Below are positions 44,928 to 54,274 of a stretch of 64,000 nt of DNA, one piece after another. This DNA comes from Paracoccaceae bacterium. GTDB taxonomy: Bacteria; Pseudomonadota; Alphaproteobacteria; Rhodobacterales; Rhodobacteraceae. A program made the translations under genes and the position numbers. The notes beneath the pieces were generated by a model. The model was not told where the DNA came from. It worked only from the letters and a program-made list of their open reading frames with translations, and did no database searches. The DNA is taken from positions 186,001 through 250,000 of the forward strand of contig JAJEHS010000006.1 of assembly GCA_022823605.1 (NCBI GenBank), given 5' to 3'. Numbering within the stretch: position 1 is the first letter of the stretch; every line of letters begins with the position of its first letter.

Positions 44928-46259
44928 TTACCTTGGAATTTTGGTTATGGGAGGTACTCTTAACAAGGCCAATACTGATTGCATTTCTGGTCCGCTGGAT
45001 TTACCGGTGATAGCCAATCTAAGGGGTAAAAACAATCTTCCACCTTTTCTGTCGGTTTTTGATTTAAGGTCTTCAACCCAATTCTTCCAGGTATTCAAGT
45101 CAAAAGGAAATTCCGGCAGCAAGGAAATGGCTAGTTCAACAAATTCCCTATCTTCCGGTTTGATTATCGGATCAATTTCCTGATTCAGGACCTTCCACCA
45201 CTCATTGATTTCAGTGATGGTTTTGATATTTCCCTTGACTGCATCCCAAAACCTTTTACCTTCCGATTTGGGTATTCCCAGTTCAATCACCCTCCCCTCA
45301 ATTCTATCATAAGGTACGTTTCTGTAGTAGTCTGAGGTTAACCCAACTAGCTGTTGCTCATCAAATTTCGTCGGATTTCCACTGAAACTTTCCAATGAAA
45401 AGGTAGCAAGGATTTCTTCCAGATTCAGTTTCAGATTAACTGGAATGGATGAACCTAGAAAGGCAAGTTGAGAAAGAATGGCTTCTGGTTCAATACCATT
45501 TTCCCTCAACTCCCTGATTGAAAGATCACCCAGTCTTTTGGCAAGAGGCTCTCCCTTTTTTCCCACCAACAGTGAATGATGAAAAAACTCAGGATGGGTA
45601 AAACCCAGTGCTGCCATTATTTCTATCTGGGTTGCGGTATTGGTAAGGTGGTCATCACCCCTAACGACATGTGTTATCCCAAAATCCAAGTCATCTACAA
45701 CGGAAGCAAATGTATATAGGAAAAGCCCATCAGCCCTGATCAGAACAGGATCTGAAACATTTGTGGTATTAATGGTAACTTCACCTTGTATACCATCCTT
45801 CCAGAACACCTCTTTTAGGGCCAGTTTAAACCGCCAGTACCCCTGTGCTTTTTGACGTTTGGCTTTCTTTTCTTCTTCACTCAACTCCAGGGACTCCCTG
45901 TCATATACTGGTGGTTTTCCCAGTTTGAGTTGAAGTTTCCGTTTCAAGTCCAATTCTTCAGGACTTTCGAAACATTCATAAAAATAACCGGATTGGATTA
46001 GATCCGAAGCTTTTTCCCTATATCTGTCCAATCTGTTGGACTGTCGTTCCACCTGATCCCATTCAAGTCCCAGCCACTCCAAATCCTGGTATATTGCATC
46101 TACGAACTCTTGCTTGGAGCGGGTTTGGTCGGTATCATCCAGCCTTAGGATAAACTTGCCATTATCCCTCCTTGCCAACAAAAAGTTAAACAGGGCTGTA
46201 CGGATATTACCAATATGTAGTATCCCTGTTGGAGATGGTGCAAATCTTGTGGTGGTCAT
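44928..46259 (-). CDS. gltX: glutamyl-tRNA synthetase
   Basis: A 443-residue class I synthetase. The HIGH motif appears as 'FAPSPTGILHIGN' and the KMSKS-equivalent as 'LAKRLGDLS'. Replacement of KMSKS by a KRLGD form is common in the second GltX of alphaproteobacteria, which can serve tRNA-Gln together with GatCAB. The catalytic domain covers about 1-300, with a short anticodon-binding end. A second copy would be expected elsewhere if this is the GltX2 type. It sits just downstream of nadE on the same strand. Confidence 0.93.
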   Translation of the reverse strand: MTTTRFAPSPTGILHIGNIRTALFNFLLARRDNGKFILRLDDTDQTRSKQEFVDAIYQDLEWLGLEWDQVERQSNRLDRYREKASDLIQSGYFYECFESPEELDLKRKLQLKLGKPPVYDRESLELSEEEKKAKRQKAQGYWRFKLALKEVFWKDGIQGEVTINTTNVSDPVLIRADGLFLYTFASVVDDLDFGITHVVRGDDHLTNTATQIEIMAALGFTHPEFFHHSLLVGKKGEPLAKRLGDLSIRELRENGIEPEAILSQLAFLGSSIPVNLKLNLEEILATFSLESFSGNPTKFDEQQLVGLTSDYYRNVPYDRIEGRVIELGIPKSEGKRFWDAVKGNIKTITEINEWWKVLNQEIDPIIKPEDREFVELAISLLPEFPFDLNTWKNWVEDLKSKTDRKGGRLFLPLRLAITGKSSGPEMQSVLALLRVPPITKIPR

Positions 46260-46356
46260 TGAATTCCAAAATACCGAATTTTTCTCTACAGTTTAACACC
46301 CTCTATGTGAGATCAATTGTCAGAAAAGTTAAGACCCCCTTACCTAATCCTTACAA

Positions 46357-48024
46357 TTACACTTGATCTGTTGAATCTCTCCATTGATTTACGATGGGAT
46401 ATCGACGATCCAACCACAATGCCCTACCTGTCAACCTTACACCGGGAGCTGATTGAAACCTCTTGTACTCAGACCTGTATATGAGCTGTTCAACCCTGCG
46501 AACCAGTTCCAAATCAAATCCCTTGCTGACAACCTCAGAAACTGACTGATCCATGTCTATCAACATTTCGAGTATCTGATCCAGGACTTCATAGGGAGGC
46601 AAACTGTCCGTATCCTTTTGATTTTCCCTGAGTTCTGCTGTGGGCGGTTTGGAAATGATTTGCGGTGGTATAACCTCTCCCCCTGATCCTCTCATCCATT
46701 TTCTGTAATTCTCATTTCTCCACTGACAAAGTTTATTTACCTTGGTTTTGTACAAATCCTTGATGGGATTATATCCCCCGGCCATATCCCCATATATTGT
46801 TGAATAACCTACCGCTACCTCTGATTTGTTCCCCGTGGTCAACAAAATTTCTCCAAACTTGTTTGAAAGGGCCATAAGTAGCAAACCGCGAATCCGTGAC
46901 TGGATGTTTTCTTCTGTCAGATCACGAGGTCTACCGGCAAAAATTGGTTCCAGAGAATTCAACACCTGCCCCATGATTGGTTCAATCTGGATTTCCTCAA
47001 TCCTGCAATTCAGGTTTCCGGCAAGTTCAAGCGCATCCGAATTGGATTCGGTAGAAGTGAATGGTGAAGGAAGCATCACACAGCGAGTATTCTCTGCTCC
47101 GATGGCATCAACAGCAAGGGCAGCAACCAATGCGCTGTCAATTCCCCCGGACAAACCAAGCACCACCTTTGAGAAGCCGCTTTTTTGAATATAATTTCGA
47201 ACACCTTCAACGATTGCCCTATAATCCTGCTCGTCCTCGTCCGGTATCAGGGCTAATTCACCTGTCTGTGCCTCCCAGCCCTCATGTGTTTTTTGGAATT
47301 CAACAATTTCAATAATTTCATCAAAAAGAGGTAATTGACCCGCCAACCGGCCTCCCCTATTGAGAATAAATGAACCTCCGTCAAAAACCTGATCATCCTG
47401 ACCGCCAACCATGTTGATATAAACGAGTGGGAGCCCTGTTTCGATCACTCTGGCAACCATTCTGTTAAATCGTTTGTCCAGTTTATTCCTCTCATAGGGC
47501 GAGCCATTGGGTACGATCAGTATCTCTGCACCCGATTCCTCCAGGGTCTCGCAAACATCCTCATACCAGGCATCTTCACAGATTGGTGTACCCACCCGAA
47601 CATCACCAATACGGTAAGGACCACTGATTGGCCCGGATGTAAACTGTCTGATTTCGTCAAATACTTCGGTATTTGGCAAGTGGTGTTTTTGAATGGTGGC
47701 ACGAATTTCCCCTTCTGAAAGCACAAAAAAGCAATTGTAAACCTTCTCTTCAATCATCCAAGGACAACCCACACCTATGCTCGAATATCCGTCATTCCAG
47801 CTTGCAAGCTCCCTCAGATGCTCCATGCAATCTTGTACGAAAGACTTCTTGGAAACCAGATCCTGAACCGGATAACCGGAAAGGAACAATTCAGGAAAGA
47901 CGATGAAGTCAACCTCACGGTCCTTAAGGGAAAGTACCGTTTGCTTAATTTGGTCGACATTCCCATTAAGGGCTCCGACAGTGGGATTCAATTGGGCAAG
48001 TGCTACCCGAAAAACTTCAGACAA
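46357..48024 (-). CDS. nadE: glutamine-dependent NAD+ synthetase
   Basis: A 555-residue two-domain enzyme. The N-terminal nitrilase domain (about 1-260) supplies ammonia from glutamine through Glu ('VFPELFLSGYP'), Lys ('QKHHLPNTEVF') and Cys ('TPICEDAWYED'). The C-terminal ATP-pyrophosphatase domain has the P-loop 'VLGLSGGIDSALVAALA' and converts deamido-NAD to NAD+. The start is TTG 48024, with AAGG six bases upstream. It is followed by gltX after 97 bases. Confidence 0.95.
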   Translation of the reverse strand: MSEVFRVALAQLNPTVGALNGNVDQIKQTVLSLKDREVDFIVFPELFLSGYPVQDLVSKKSFVQDCMEHLRELASWNDGYSSIGVGCPWMIEEKVYNCFFVLSEGEIRATIQKHHLPNTEVFDEIRQFTSGPISGPYRIGDVRVGTPICEDAWYEDVCETLEESGAEILIVPNGSPYERNKLDKRFNRMVARVIETGLPLVYINMVGGQDDQVFDGGSFILNRGGRLAGQLPLFDEIIEIVEFQKTHEGWEAQTGELALIPDEDEQDYRAIVEGVRNYIQKSGFSKVVLGLSGGIDSALVAALAVDAIGAENTRCVMLPSPFTSTESNSDALELAGNLNCRIEEIQIEPIMGQVLNSLEPIFAGRPRDLTEENIQSRIRGLLLMALSNKFGEILLTTGNKSEVAVGYSTIYGDMAGGYNPIKDLYKTKVNKLCQWRNENYRKWMRGSGGEVIPPQIISKPPTAELRENQKDTDSLPPYEVLDQILEMLIDMDQSVSEVVSKGFDLELVRRVEQLIYRSEYKRFQSAPGVRLTGRALWLDRRYPIVNQWRDSTDQV

Positions 48025-48055
48025 GAAAAACCTTTTATTTATTAATTTCCATTAA

Positions 48056-48502
48056 CTAGAAATTAGAATTCGATTTGAGCATTTCAAAACCCAAATTGGT
48101 AACATAAAAGGTTCTCCTTTCATCTTTTGCACAGGTACCTTCCTGAATGCACTTGGCCTTACAATCTGAGGTGTTTTTGAATGGCTTCTGATTGGACTGT
48201 TTTACTGCCTTGATTATATCCCCGGTTTCCAACCTTTTCATACCCTTATTCTGCAAAAAGCCGGCAATGGCCAAAAACCTGATTTTCTCTGACTTGCCAC
48301 TGAATGCTCTCAAATACTGGGCTAGATTGTCTTCCTGTCCTATTTCAGCTGGTACTTCCAGCATCTTCGATTCACTGGGCTTGGCCTTCGAATCCAGTTC
48401 CAGCAACTTGATTACCAACTGCTGACCCTTCTCTTCCAAAAATTCTTCAGATCCAACTATTTCTACTTTGATATTCTGACCTTCAAATCTTAGCTCTGCC
48501 AT
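48056..48502 (-). CDS. hypothetical protein with C-terminal Cys cluster
   Basis: A 148-residue soluble protein I cannot assign. ATG 48502 is favoured over 48508 because GGGGA lies about 7 bases before it. The first half is charged and mixed alpha/beta ('MAELRFEGQNIKVEIVGSEEF'). The second half has helix-turn-helix-like segments ('AIAGFLQNKGMKRLETGDIIKAVKQ') and a cysteine group C-x3-C-x5-C ('SDCKAKCIQEGTCAKD') followed by 'RRTFYVTNLGFEML', reminiscent of a winged-helix wing. A nucleic-acid- or metal-binding role is possible. It ends 32 bases before the nadE start and may be co-transcribed. Confidence 0.7.
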   Translation of the reverse strand: MAELRFEGQNIKVEIVGSEEFLEEKGQQLVIKLLELDSKAKPSESKMLEVPAEIGQEDNLAQYLRAFSGKSEKIRFLAIAGFLQNKGMKRLETGDIIKAVKQSNQKPFKNTSDCKAKCIQEGTCAKDERRTFYVTNLGFEMLKSNSNF

Positions 48503-48891
48503 ACACATTCCCCGATTGAACTAACCTATAATAGGTAATTAGTTTATTTTATATGTTGAAAAAGTACCCGATATTTATCCCAAATAACCTATTCATGGTA
48601 TCGATACAATTTTTATTTATCAAATTAAATTAGAGTAAATATTTATTTAGTGAAAACTATATTGGGTTTCTATAAAATTTTCCGAATAATTTTGATCATG
48701 AATTAAACAAGTCGTTTCTCGCAGCAATGCAACGATCTGATATCAAAATACCTGGGAAATCATAATTGAATTCAAATGAGGTCTGTGATAATTCTTTGTA
48801 GGTCAGTAAATACCAGAACTTTAAACTAATTCCCTGAAACTTCATTTTGGGGCAGTCTTGAGGCAAATTAAACTTTCATGAAGGAAAATTT
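48503..48891. other. AT-rich gap between divergent genes
   Basis: About 390 bases, very AT-rich, between the orphan gene (minus) and the MORN protein gene (plus). It must contain both promoters. I see no clear consensus pair, no RNA gene and no significant repeat. Confidence 0.4.
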
Positions 48892-51030
48892 ATGAATTAC
48901 CTTACCCGATCATACGTTCTGATCTCCCTCCTAACCATATTTCCCCTTGGGGTTTTTGCCCAGGAAGGAAATTATACCGGGGATATTGTTGATGGGCAAA
49001 GGCATGGCAAGGGAACACTGACCCTTAATAACGGCTATGTGTATGAAGGTGACTGGGTTGAGGGCGAGAGAACTGGTGAAGGTAGGGAAGAATTCGGTAA
49101 TGGTACGGTTTACATTGGTACTTTCCTTAATGGCAAGGCCCATGGTAAGGGTGAAGTGACTCATCCTACAGGATATTCCTATAACGGCTTTTGGAAAGAT
49201 GGCATGAAACACGGAAAGGGGTTTGAAACCTATGCCAAGGGTGGTTCCTTCGAAGGTCATTTTATTGCCAATCAAAAGCATGGTTTGGGTAAAAGGATAT
49301 TTGTTGACGGACAAGTCATTGAAGGCACTTGGATTGAAGGGGTTTTATCAGGCGATACAACCATTTATTACAAAGATGGTTCGATATATCAAGGGCAATT
49401 TACTGACGGTATCCAGGAGGGATATGGAATATTCAAAAGCTCGGAGGGTTTCACCTATTCAGGTGAATGGGAAAATGGCCGAATTTCTGGTACGGGAGAA
49501 ATTGTCTATCCTGATGGCAGCATTTATACCGGGGAAATTGACAATCAACAACCTAAGGGCACAGGTTCGCTCGTCCGAATGGATGGGACAACCTTTAAGG
49601 GTATTTTTGACAATGGTCCGATTGAAGGTATCGGAACCTACCTAAATGAAAATGACTCATTGATCGAAGCCCGGTGGGAGGATGGAGAATTGGCTTCCAT
49701 CACTTCGATTACCTATAGTGATGGAAGTAACTTATCGGGGACCTTTGTGGACGGTGTTTTGAACGGTCAGGGGACCTATGACAACGGCCAGGGTTACATC
49801 TATACCGGAGACTGGGTCAATGGCAAGATGACCGGTTCGGGTAAATTCACTTATCCTGACAAATCTACCTACCAGGGAGATGTTGTTGAAGGAATTTATC
49901 AAGGTACAGGAACATTTAACACGGAAGATTTGCAATATGAGGGTACCTGGGTTGCAGGTAAGAGACATGGCATGGGCACAGAAACCTATTCCGATGGATC
50001 TGCTTACGAGGGATCATTTGCCGAGGGGATTAAACATGGTTCAGGCAAACTAACCTTTCCTGATGGAAGCTTGTATGAAGGAGAATGGATAGAGGGCATC
50101 ATACCTACCAACTTAAAGGTCACTTACTCCAATGGTTTGGTTTACGAGGGGGAGCATTTAGAGTTGCAACCTCATGGCCAAGGAACCATGAGTTTTCCAG
50201 ATGGAAGTATCTATGTAGGGAATTTTGTCGATGGTCGTATCGAAGGTCTGGGGCAACTTACGGATTCAACAACGGGATTCCGTTATGAAGGTGCCTGGCT
50301 TGCTGGTCAGCAAACCGGACAAGGAAAACAAATATTCCAGGATGGAACAATTTATGAGGGTAATTTCCTAAATGGCGTTTTGAACGGGGAAGGAAGATAT
50401 GTCAACAATGATGGTGTTTCCTACGTTGGCAACTGGTTGAACGGAGAAATTACAGGCATGGGTACTTATACCTATTCAGATGGTACTGTGTACACCGGAC
50501 ATCTTGTAAGCGGAAGCCCCGATGGCATTGGCAAAATGACTTGGAAAGATGGCAATATTTTTGACGGGAATTGGAAAGAAGGAAGTTTTGTGGGGGGAAT
50601 GGTTCAAATCCTTTTCGAAAATGATGACAGCTATAAGGGTGAATTTCGGAATAACAATTTCAACGGGAAGGGAACCCTTATTCTTGGAGGCATAAGGTCA
50701 ACGGGTGAGTGGAAAGACGGCACTCTGAATGGGCAAGGGGAAATTCATTATCCAGATGGGACCATTATAACGGGAAATTTTGATTTGGGCGTCCTCTCCG
50801 GCTACGGAGCCCAAAGTAATCCTAATGGTTTCATGTATGAGGGAAACTGGAACAACGGTTTGTTTGAAGGTGAAGGTAAGGCCACGTATGCAGATGGTTC
50901 TTCTTATGATGGTGACTTCCTTCAAGGCGAGCCCCATGGAAGGGGTCTCTTGATAACCAAGGATGGTGAGCGTTATGATGTTGTTTTCGAACGTGGTGAA
51001 AATATCGAGAGGACCATAGCTGAAAATTAG
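48892..51030 (+). CDS. exported MORN-repeat protein, about 29 repeats
   Basis: A 712-residue protein with a Sec signal peptide (about 1-23, cleaving near 'VFA-QEG'). The whole mature chain is tandem MORN repeats of about 23 residues (Y-x-G-x-W/F-x-x-G-x-x-x-G-x-G), about 29 units plus a degenerate last one. The aromatic residue at the fifth position alternates W and F/other between successive repeats. Several repeats match best the one nine places away, pointing to a longer internal duplication. MORN arrays form long single-layer beta rods; bacterial secreted versions have no settled role. No catalytic domain is attached. The gene is monocistronic. Confidence 0.93.
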   Translation: MNYLTRSYVLISLLTIFPLGVFAQEGNYTGDIVDGQRHGKGTLTLNNGYVYEGDWVEGERTGEGREEFGNGTVYIGTFLNGKAHGKGEVTHPTGYSYNGFWKDGMKHGKGFETYAKGGSFEGHFIANQKHGLGKRIFVDGQVIEGTWIEGVLSGDTTIYYKDGSIYQGQFTDGIQEGYGIFKSSEGFTYSGEWENGRISGTGEIVYPDGSIYTGEIDNQQPKGTGSLVRMDGTTFKGIFDNGPIEGIGTYLNENDSLIEARWEDGELASITSITYSDGSNLSGTFVDGVLNGQGTYDNGQGYIYTGDWVNGKMTGSGKFTYPDKSTYQGDVVEGIYQGTGTFNTEDLQYEGTWVAGKRHGMGTETYSDGSAYEGSFAEGIKHGSGKLTFPDGSLYEGEWIEGIIPTNLKVTYSNGLVYEGEHLELQPHGQGTMSFPDGSIYVGNFVDGRIEGLGQLTDSTTGFRYEGAWLAGQQTGQGKQIFQDGTIYEGNFLNGVLNGEGRYVNNDGVSYVGNWLNGEITGMGTYTYSDGTVYTGHLVSGSPDGIGKMTWKDGNIFDGNWKEGSFVGGMVQILFENDDSYKGEFRNNNFNGKGTLILGGIRSTGEWKDGTLNGQGEIHYPDGTIITGNFDLGVLSGYGAQSNPNGFMYEGNWNNGLFEGEGKATYADGSSYDGDFLQGEPHGRGLLITKDGERYDVVFERGENIERTIAEN

Positions 51031-51370
51031 GATTTCCACTAAGAATATGTTATTTTCGGTATTTGCTTATTTACATTTTGAGTAGCAACAAGTCTGACCC
51101 ATACATCCCTTTATTCAAATTAAAGATTCCTTCGTTTTCGGAAGTATAGAAACACTCAACTTAAAGCGTGATGTTAGGTTGTGTAAGCTTTCTTTGGTGC
51201 TGATAAACATTCAATGGCAATTTCAGCCCTGAATAGAGCTAGTTTTCACCTTAATTTTATTCACATATGTACTTGAAGTATGCAGGAGTGAGTGTGGGGT
51301 TTTCAGTTCATTTTCAACATTCAGGAATTTCATTCTTGAACTTTATTGAAAAACCGTTTACATACGAGCC
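51031..51370. other. gap between the MORN gene and the leuA leader
   Basis: About 340 bases with no supported gene. It should contain the promoter for the leader peptide and leuA. No clean -35/-10 pair is visible, and no strong hairpin terminator for the MORN gene stands out. Confidence 0.4.
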
Positions 51371-51442
51371 ATGGAAAATTTGCGGTTATATAGAAATTCG
51401 ATAGTAGTCGGATTAGTCCTCCTGCTACTAACCAGCCTCTGA
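51371..51442 (+). CDS. leuL: leuA leader peptide (23 residues, eight leucines)
   Basis: A short frame, ATG 51371 to TGA 51440-51442, begins MENLRLYRNS and ends VLLLLTSL. Eight of its 23 codons are leucine: TTG 51380, TTA 51386, TTA 51413, four in a row CTC-CTG-CTA-CTA at 51419-51430, and CTC 51437. It ends 75 bases before leuA. A run of codons for the operon's own product is the hallmark of peptide-leader attenuation, known for leu operons in other proteobacteria. The ribosome-binding site is weak (GAG two bases before the ATG), which is the main doubt. The stop codon lies inside the 5' arm of the following hairpin. Confidence 0.8.
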   Translation: MENLRLYRNSIVVGLVLLLLTSL

Positions 51443-51514
51443 ACGTACCGTTCCCGGTGCATCGTTCAGAGGAGATTCCGCACCATAAATCCAGATAAAC
51501 AAACAGGACTAATC
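51411..51514 (+). promoter_or_regulatory. leucine attenuator: nested inverted repeats covering the leuA ribosome-binding site
   Basis: Two perfect 10-bp inverted repeats are nested. The outer one pairs GATTAGTCCT (51411-51420, within the leader codons just before the Leu run) with AGGACTAATC (51505-51514), which contains the leuA ribosome-binding site AGGA. The inner one pairs CCTCTGAACG (51436-51445, over the leader stop) with CGTTCAGAGG (51463-51472), with ACCG/CGGT extending it in the loop. No U run follows the hairpin, so control of translation, not transcription termination, is implied. A ribosome stalled at the Leu codons would cover the outer 5' arm and free the leuA start. Confidence 0.75.
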
Positions 51515-51517
51515 AAA

Positions 51518-53080
51518 ATGTTAAAAGATACAAAATTCGGGCAAGACCAATTACTCATATTTGATACGACATTGCGGGATGGAGAACAATCTCCGGGTGC
51601 TGCAATGACCCTTGAGAATAAAATCGAAATTGCCCGTCAACTCGATGAGATGGGTGTTGATATTATTGAAGCAGGATTCCCCATAGCTTCCGAGGGAGAT
51701 TTTGTTGCTGTCTCCAAAATTTCAGAAATCATCAAAAATGCAACCGTATGCGGTCTTGCACGTTCTTCGATAGGTGATATTGATCGGGCGGGCGAAGCTC
51801 TCAGGAAAGCACGCAAGGCCCGTATCCATACATTTATTTCGACATCTGATCTCCATATGCAGTACAAACTTCAAATGTCCCGCGACCAAGTGCTTGAAGC
51901 AATTCATAAATCGGTCACACGGGCTTTGGACTACACTGATGATGTCCAGTGGTCACCGGAAGACGGAACCAGAACGGATCATGACTTTCTGGTGCTTTCA
52001 GTCAAGACCGCCCTCGATGCGGGAGCAAAGACGATAAACATCCCCGATACAGTTGGTTATACAGCTCCGGGTGAGAGTGCCTACATAATCAATATGCTGA
52101 GGGAAAGGATTCCCGAAATTGACAATGTTGTGATTTCAACCCATTGTCATAACGATCTTGGCATGGCTGTGGCGAATGCTCTGGCAGCGGTCAATGCAGG
52201 CGCAAGGCAGGTGGAATGCACGATCAATGGTCTTGGTGAGCGGGCCGGTAATGCAGCTCTGGAAGAAATCGTTATGGCCACCAGGGTACGCAATGACATC
52301 ATGCCCTATAAAACCAATATCGATACCACTAAAATCACCCACTTGAGTCGATTGGTTTCCGATGCAACTGGATTCCCCATCCAGTTCAACAAGGCGATCG
52401 TTGGGAAAAATGCATTTACCCATGAAGCTGGCATCCACCAAGATGGCATGCTTAAACATGCTGGTACCTATGAGATCATGAAACCCGAGGATATCGGGCT
52501 TATGGAATCCAGCCTTGTGCTCGGCAAACATTCGGGTCGGGCAGCAGTGAGAAAGAAACTCGAAGATTTGGGCTATGATATCGGTGATAATCGGTTGAGT
52601 GATTTTTTCGTTAAATTCAAGAATTTGGCTGATCGGAAAAAAGAGGTCTATGATGATGACCTCATCGCCTTGATGCGTGAATCTACTGGTATAGCTGATG
52701 ATGACAATTTGCGTGTCAAATACCTTAAGGTCGTCTGCGGTTCGGATTCACCCCAAAGTGCTGAATTGATCATGGATGTAAATGGGAAGGAAATGACCGC
52801 ACAGGCAACGGGTGATGGACCGGTCGATGCTTCGTTCAAGGCAGTTACAAAATTGTTTCCACATAAGGCCAAACTGAAACTCTATCAGGTTCAGGCTGTA
52901 ACCCAGGGTACAGACGCACAGGCAACAGTTACTGTTAAGCTTGAAGAAAATGGTCATCTCGTTCTTGGACAATCAGCTGACACCGATACTGTTTATGCCT
53001 CTGTCAAGGCATATGTATCAGCTCTCAACAACTTGTTTAGAAGACGGGAAATCAAGACAAGCTGGAAAGAAGCACCGTGA
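51518..53080 (+). CDS. leuA: 2-isopropylmalate synthase
   Basis: A 520-residue enzyme joining acetyl-CoA and 2-ketoisovalerate, the first committed step of leucine synthesis. The DRE-TIM barrel motifs are present: '[17 protein letters not shown]', '[12 protein letters not shown]', '[16 protein letters not shown]' (metal His) and '[11 protein letters not shown]'. The C-terminal LeuA regulatory domain (about 400-520) mediates leucine feedback. ATG 51518 has AGGA 9 bases upstream, itself inside the attenuator pairing. It is separated from the mreB group by 128 bases. Confidence 0.97.
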   Translation: MLKDTKFGQDQLLIFDTTLRDGEQSPGAAMTLENKIEIARQLDEMGVDIIEAGFPIASEGDFVAVSKISEIIKNATVCGLARSSIGDIDRAGEALRKARKARIHTFISTSDLHMQYKLQMSRDQVLEAIHKSVTRALDYTDDVQWSPEDGTRTDHDFLVLSVKTALDAGAKTINIPDTVGYTAPGESAYIINMLRERIPEIDNVVISTHCHNDLGMAVANALAAVNAGARQVECTINGLGERAGNAALEEIVMATRVRNDIMPYKTNIDTTKITHLSRLVSDATGFPIQFNKAIVGKNAFTHEAGIHQDGMLKHAGTYEIMKPEDIGLMESSLVLGKHSGRAAVRKKLEDLGYDIGDNRLSDFFVKFKNLADRKKEVYDDDLIALMRESTGIADDDNLRVKYLKVVCGSDSPQSAELIMDVNGKEMTAQATGDGPVDASFKAVTKLFPHKAKLKLYQVQAVTQGTDAQATVTVKLEENGHLVLGQSADTDTVYASVKAYVSALNNLFRRREIKTSWKEAP

Positions 53081-53173
53081 TATAAAGATTTTCGGTTTTT
53101 TTTCTGAAAAAACACTTTAACCAGATAAAGCCCTTTACCATCTAATTGGGGTAAGAATATAATAAATGATCTA

Positions 53174-53182
53174 TGCTATAAT
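53174..53182 (+). promoter_or_regulatory. extended -10 promoter element before mreB
   Basis: TGCTATAAT is a perfect extended -10 element 27 bases upstream of the mreB GTG. No matching -35 hexamer is seen, which extended -10 promoters tolerate. It would start the mreBCD-mrdAB transcript separately from leuA. Confidence 0.5.
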
Positions 53183-53208
53183 GTTTACATCAGAGGGTTA
53201 GATTTGTC

Positions 53209-54255
53209 GTGAATTTTCTTCATCGTATCTTAAATATGTTTTCCTATGATCTTGCAATAGATCTTGGTACAGCAAACACCTTGGTTCATGTCAAGGGAGA
53301 GGGCATAGTAGTCGATGAACCTTCGGTCGTAGCCTATAACCTGGCCGATGGAAGCCGCAAGGTTCTGGCAGTAGGCAATGAAGCCAAACTGATGCAGGGA
53401 CGAACACCCAAATCAATCGAGGTTATCCGTCCTCTCAGATATGGGGTTATTGCTGATTTTCAGGTGGCTGAGGATATGATCAAGTACTTTATCCGCAAGG
53501 TCCACCATCGAAGAACCCTGGCCAAGCCTAGAATTCTCGTCTGTGTACCCCATGGGGCAACGGCGGTGGAAAAAAGGGCTATTCGGCAATCAGTACTTTC
53601 TGCAGGAGCTAGAACAGCCGGACTTATCCCTGAACCCATTGCTGCTGCATTGGGGGTCGGGATAAATTACAATACCCCATATGGCGCAATGATCGTCGAT
53701 ATAGGTGGGGGAACAACTGAAGTGGCAGTGCTTTCACTGGGTGATATCGTTTATGCCAACTCGATCAGAATTGGTGGAGATGCCATGGATGATGCCCTGG
53801 TTGGTTATGTACTTGAAAATTGCAACATACACATAGGCTATTCGACCGCTGAGAAAATAAAAAAGACCATTGGTACAGCCAAACTGCCAAAGGATGGTGA
53901 GGGCAAAACTTCAAAATTCTATGGCAGAACCAATGAAGGAGGCCATCCCAAGGAAATTCATATCAGCCAGAGGATGGTTGCAGAAGCCTTGCGCAATCCT
54001 ATCGAGCAAATAAGAAGGGCCGTTGCAGTGGCTCTCCAGATGACACCACCTGATTTATCAAGTGACCTTTTTGAAACGGGCATGATCATGACTGGGGGTG
54101 GAGCCATGCTGCAAGACTTTGACAAGGTACTTCGTGAACGGACCCATTTGGCTGTTACGGTTGCCGAGGAACCACTTAAATGTGTGGCTCTGGGTACAGG
54201 TATAGCCTTGAATAGTGAACAATCACTCCATCCGTTAATCGATTACAACAGCTAG
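53209..54255 (+). CDS. mreB: rod shape-determining protein MreB (actin homologue)
   Basis: A 348-residue bacterial actin. ATP-binding motifs are 'AIDLGTANTLVHVKGEG' (phosphate 1), 'AMIVDIGGGTTEVAVLSLG' (phosphate 2) and 'MIMTGGGAMLQDFDKVL' (adenosine). The start is GTG 53209 with AGAGGG about 11 bases upstream. It guides peptidoglycan elongation together with MreC, MreD, PBP2 and RodA, which all follow. Length and motifs are normal. Confidence 0.97.
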   Translation: MNFLHRILNMFSYDLAIDLGTANTLVHVKGEGIVVDEPSVVAYNLADGSRKVLAVGNEAKLMQGRTPKSIEVIRPLRYGVIADFQVAEDMIKYFIRKVHHRRTLAKPRILVCVPHGATAVEKRAIRQSVLSAGARTAGLIPEPIAAALGVGINYNTPYGAMIVDIGGGTTEVAVLSLGDIVYANSIRIGGDAMDDALVGYVLENCNIHIGYSTAEKIKKTIGTAKLPKDGEGKTSKFYGRTNEGGHPKEIHISQRMVAEALRNPIEQIRRAVAVALQMTPPDLSSDLFETGMIMTGGGAMLQDFDKVLRERTHLAVTVAEEPLKCVALGTGIALNSEQSLHPLIDYNS

Positions 54256-54274
54256 AGGACCCAAGGCAAAACAG

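Noticed and set aside
48892-51030. Tandem repetition in the DNA considered as a CRISPR or satellite array
   Set aside because: The repeat exists at protein level (MORN, about 69 bases with variable codons) within one open frame with signal peptide; the bases themselves are not conserved enough for a CRISPR.
51436-51472. Inner hairpin before leuA as a Rho-independent terminator
   Set aside because: The 10-bp stem is followed by AGATTCCGCACC with no T run, so termination is unlikely. It is better explained as part of a translational switch.
53081-53130. TTTTCGG/CTGAAAA with T-rich loop after leuA as terminator
   Set aside because: The stem is short and AT-rich, and the T run is in the loop rather than after the stem. 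Too weak to list.
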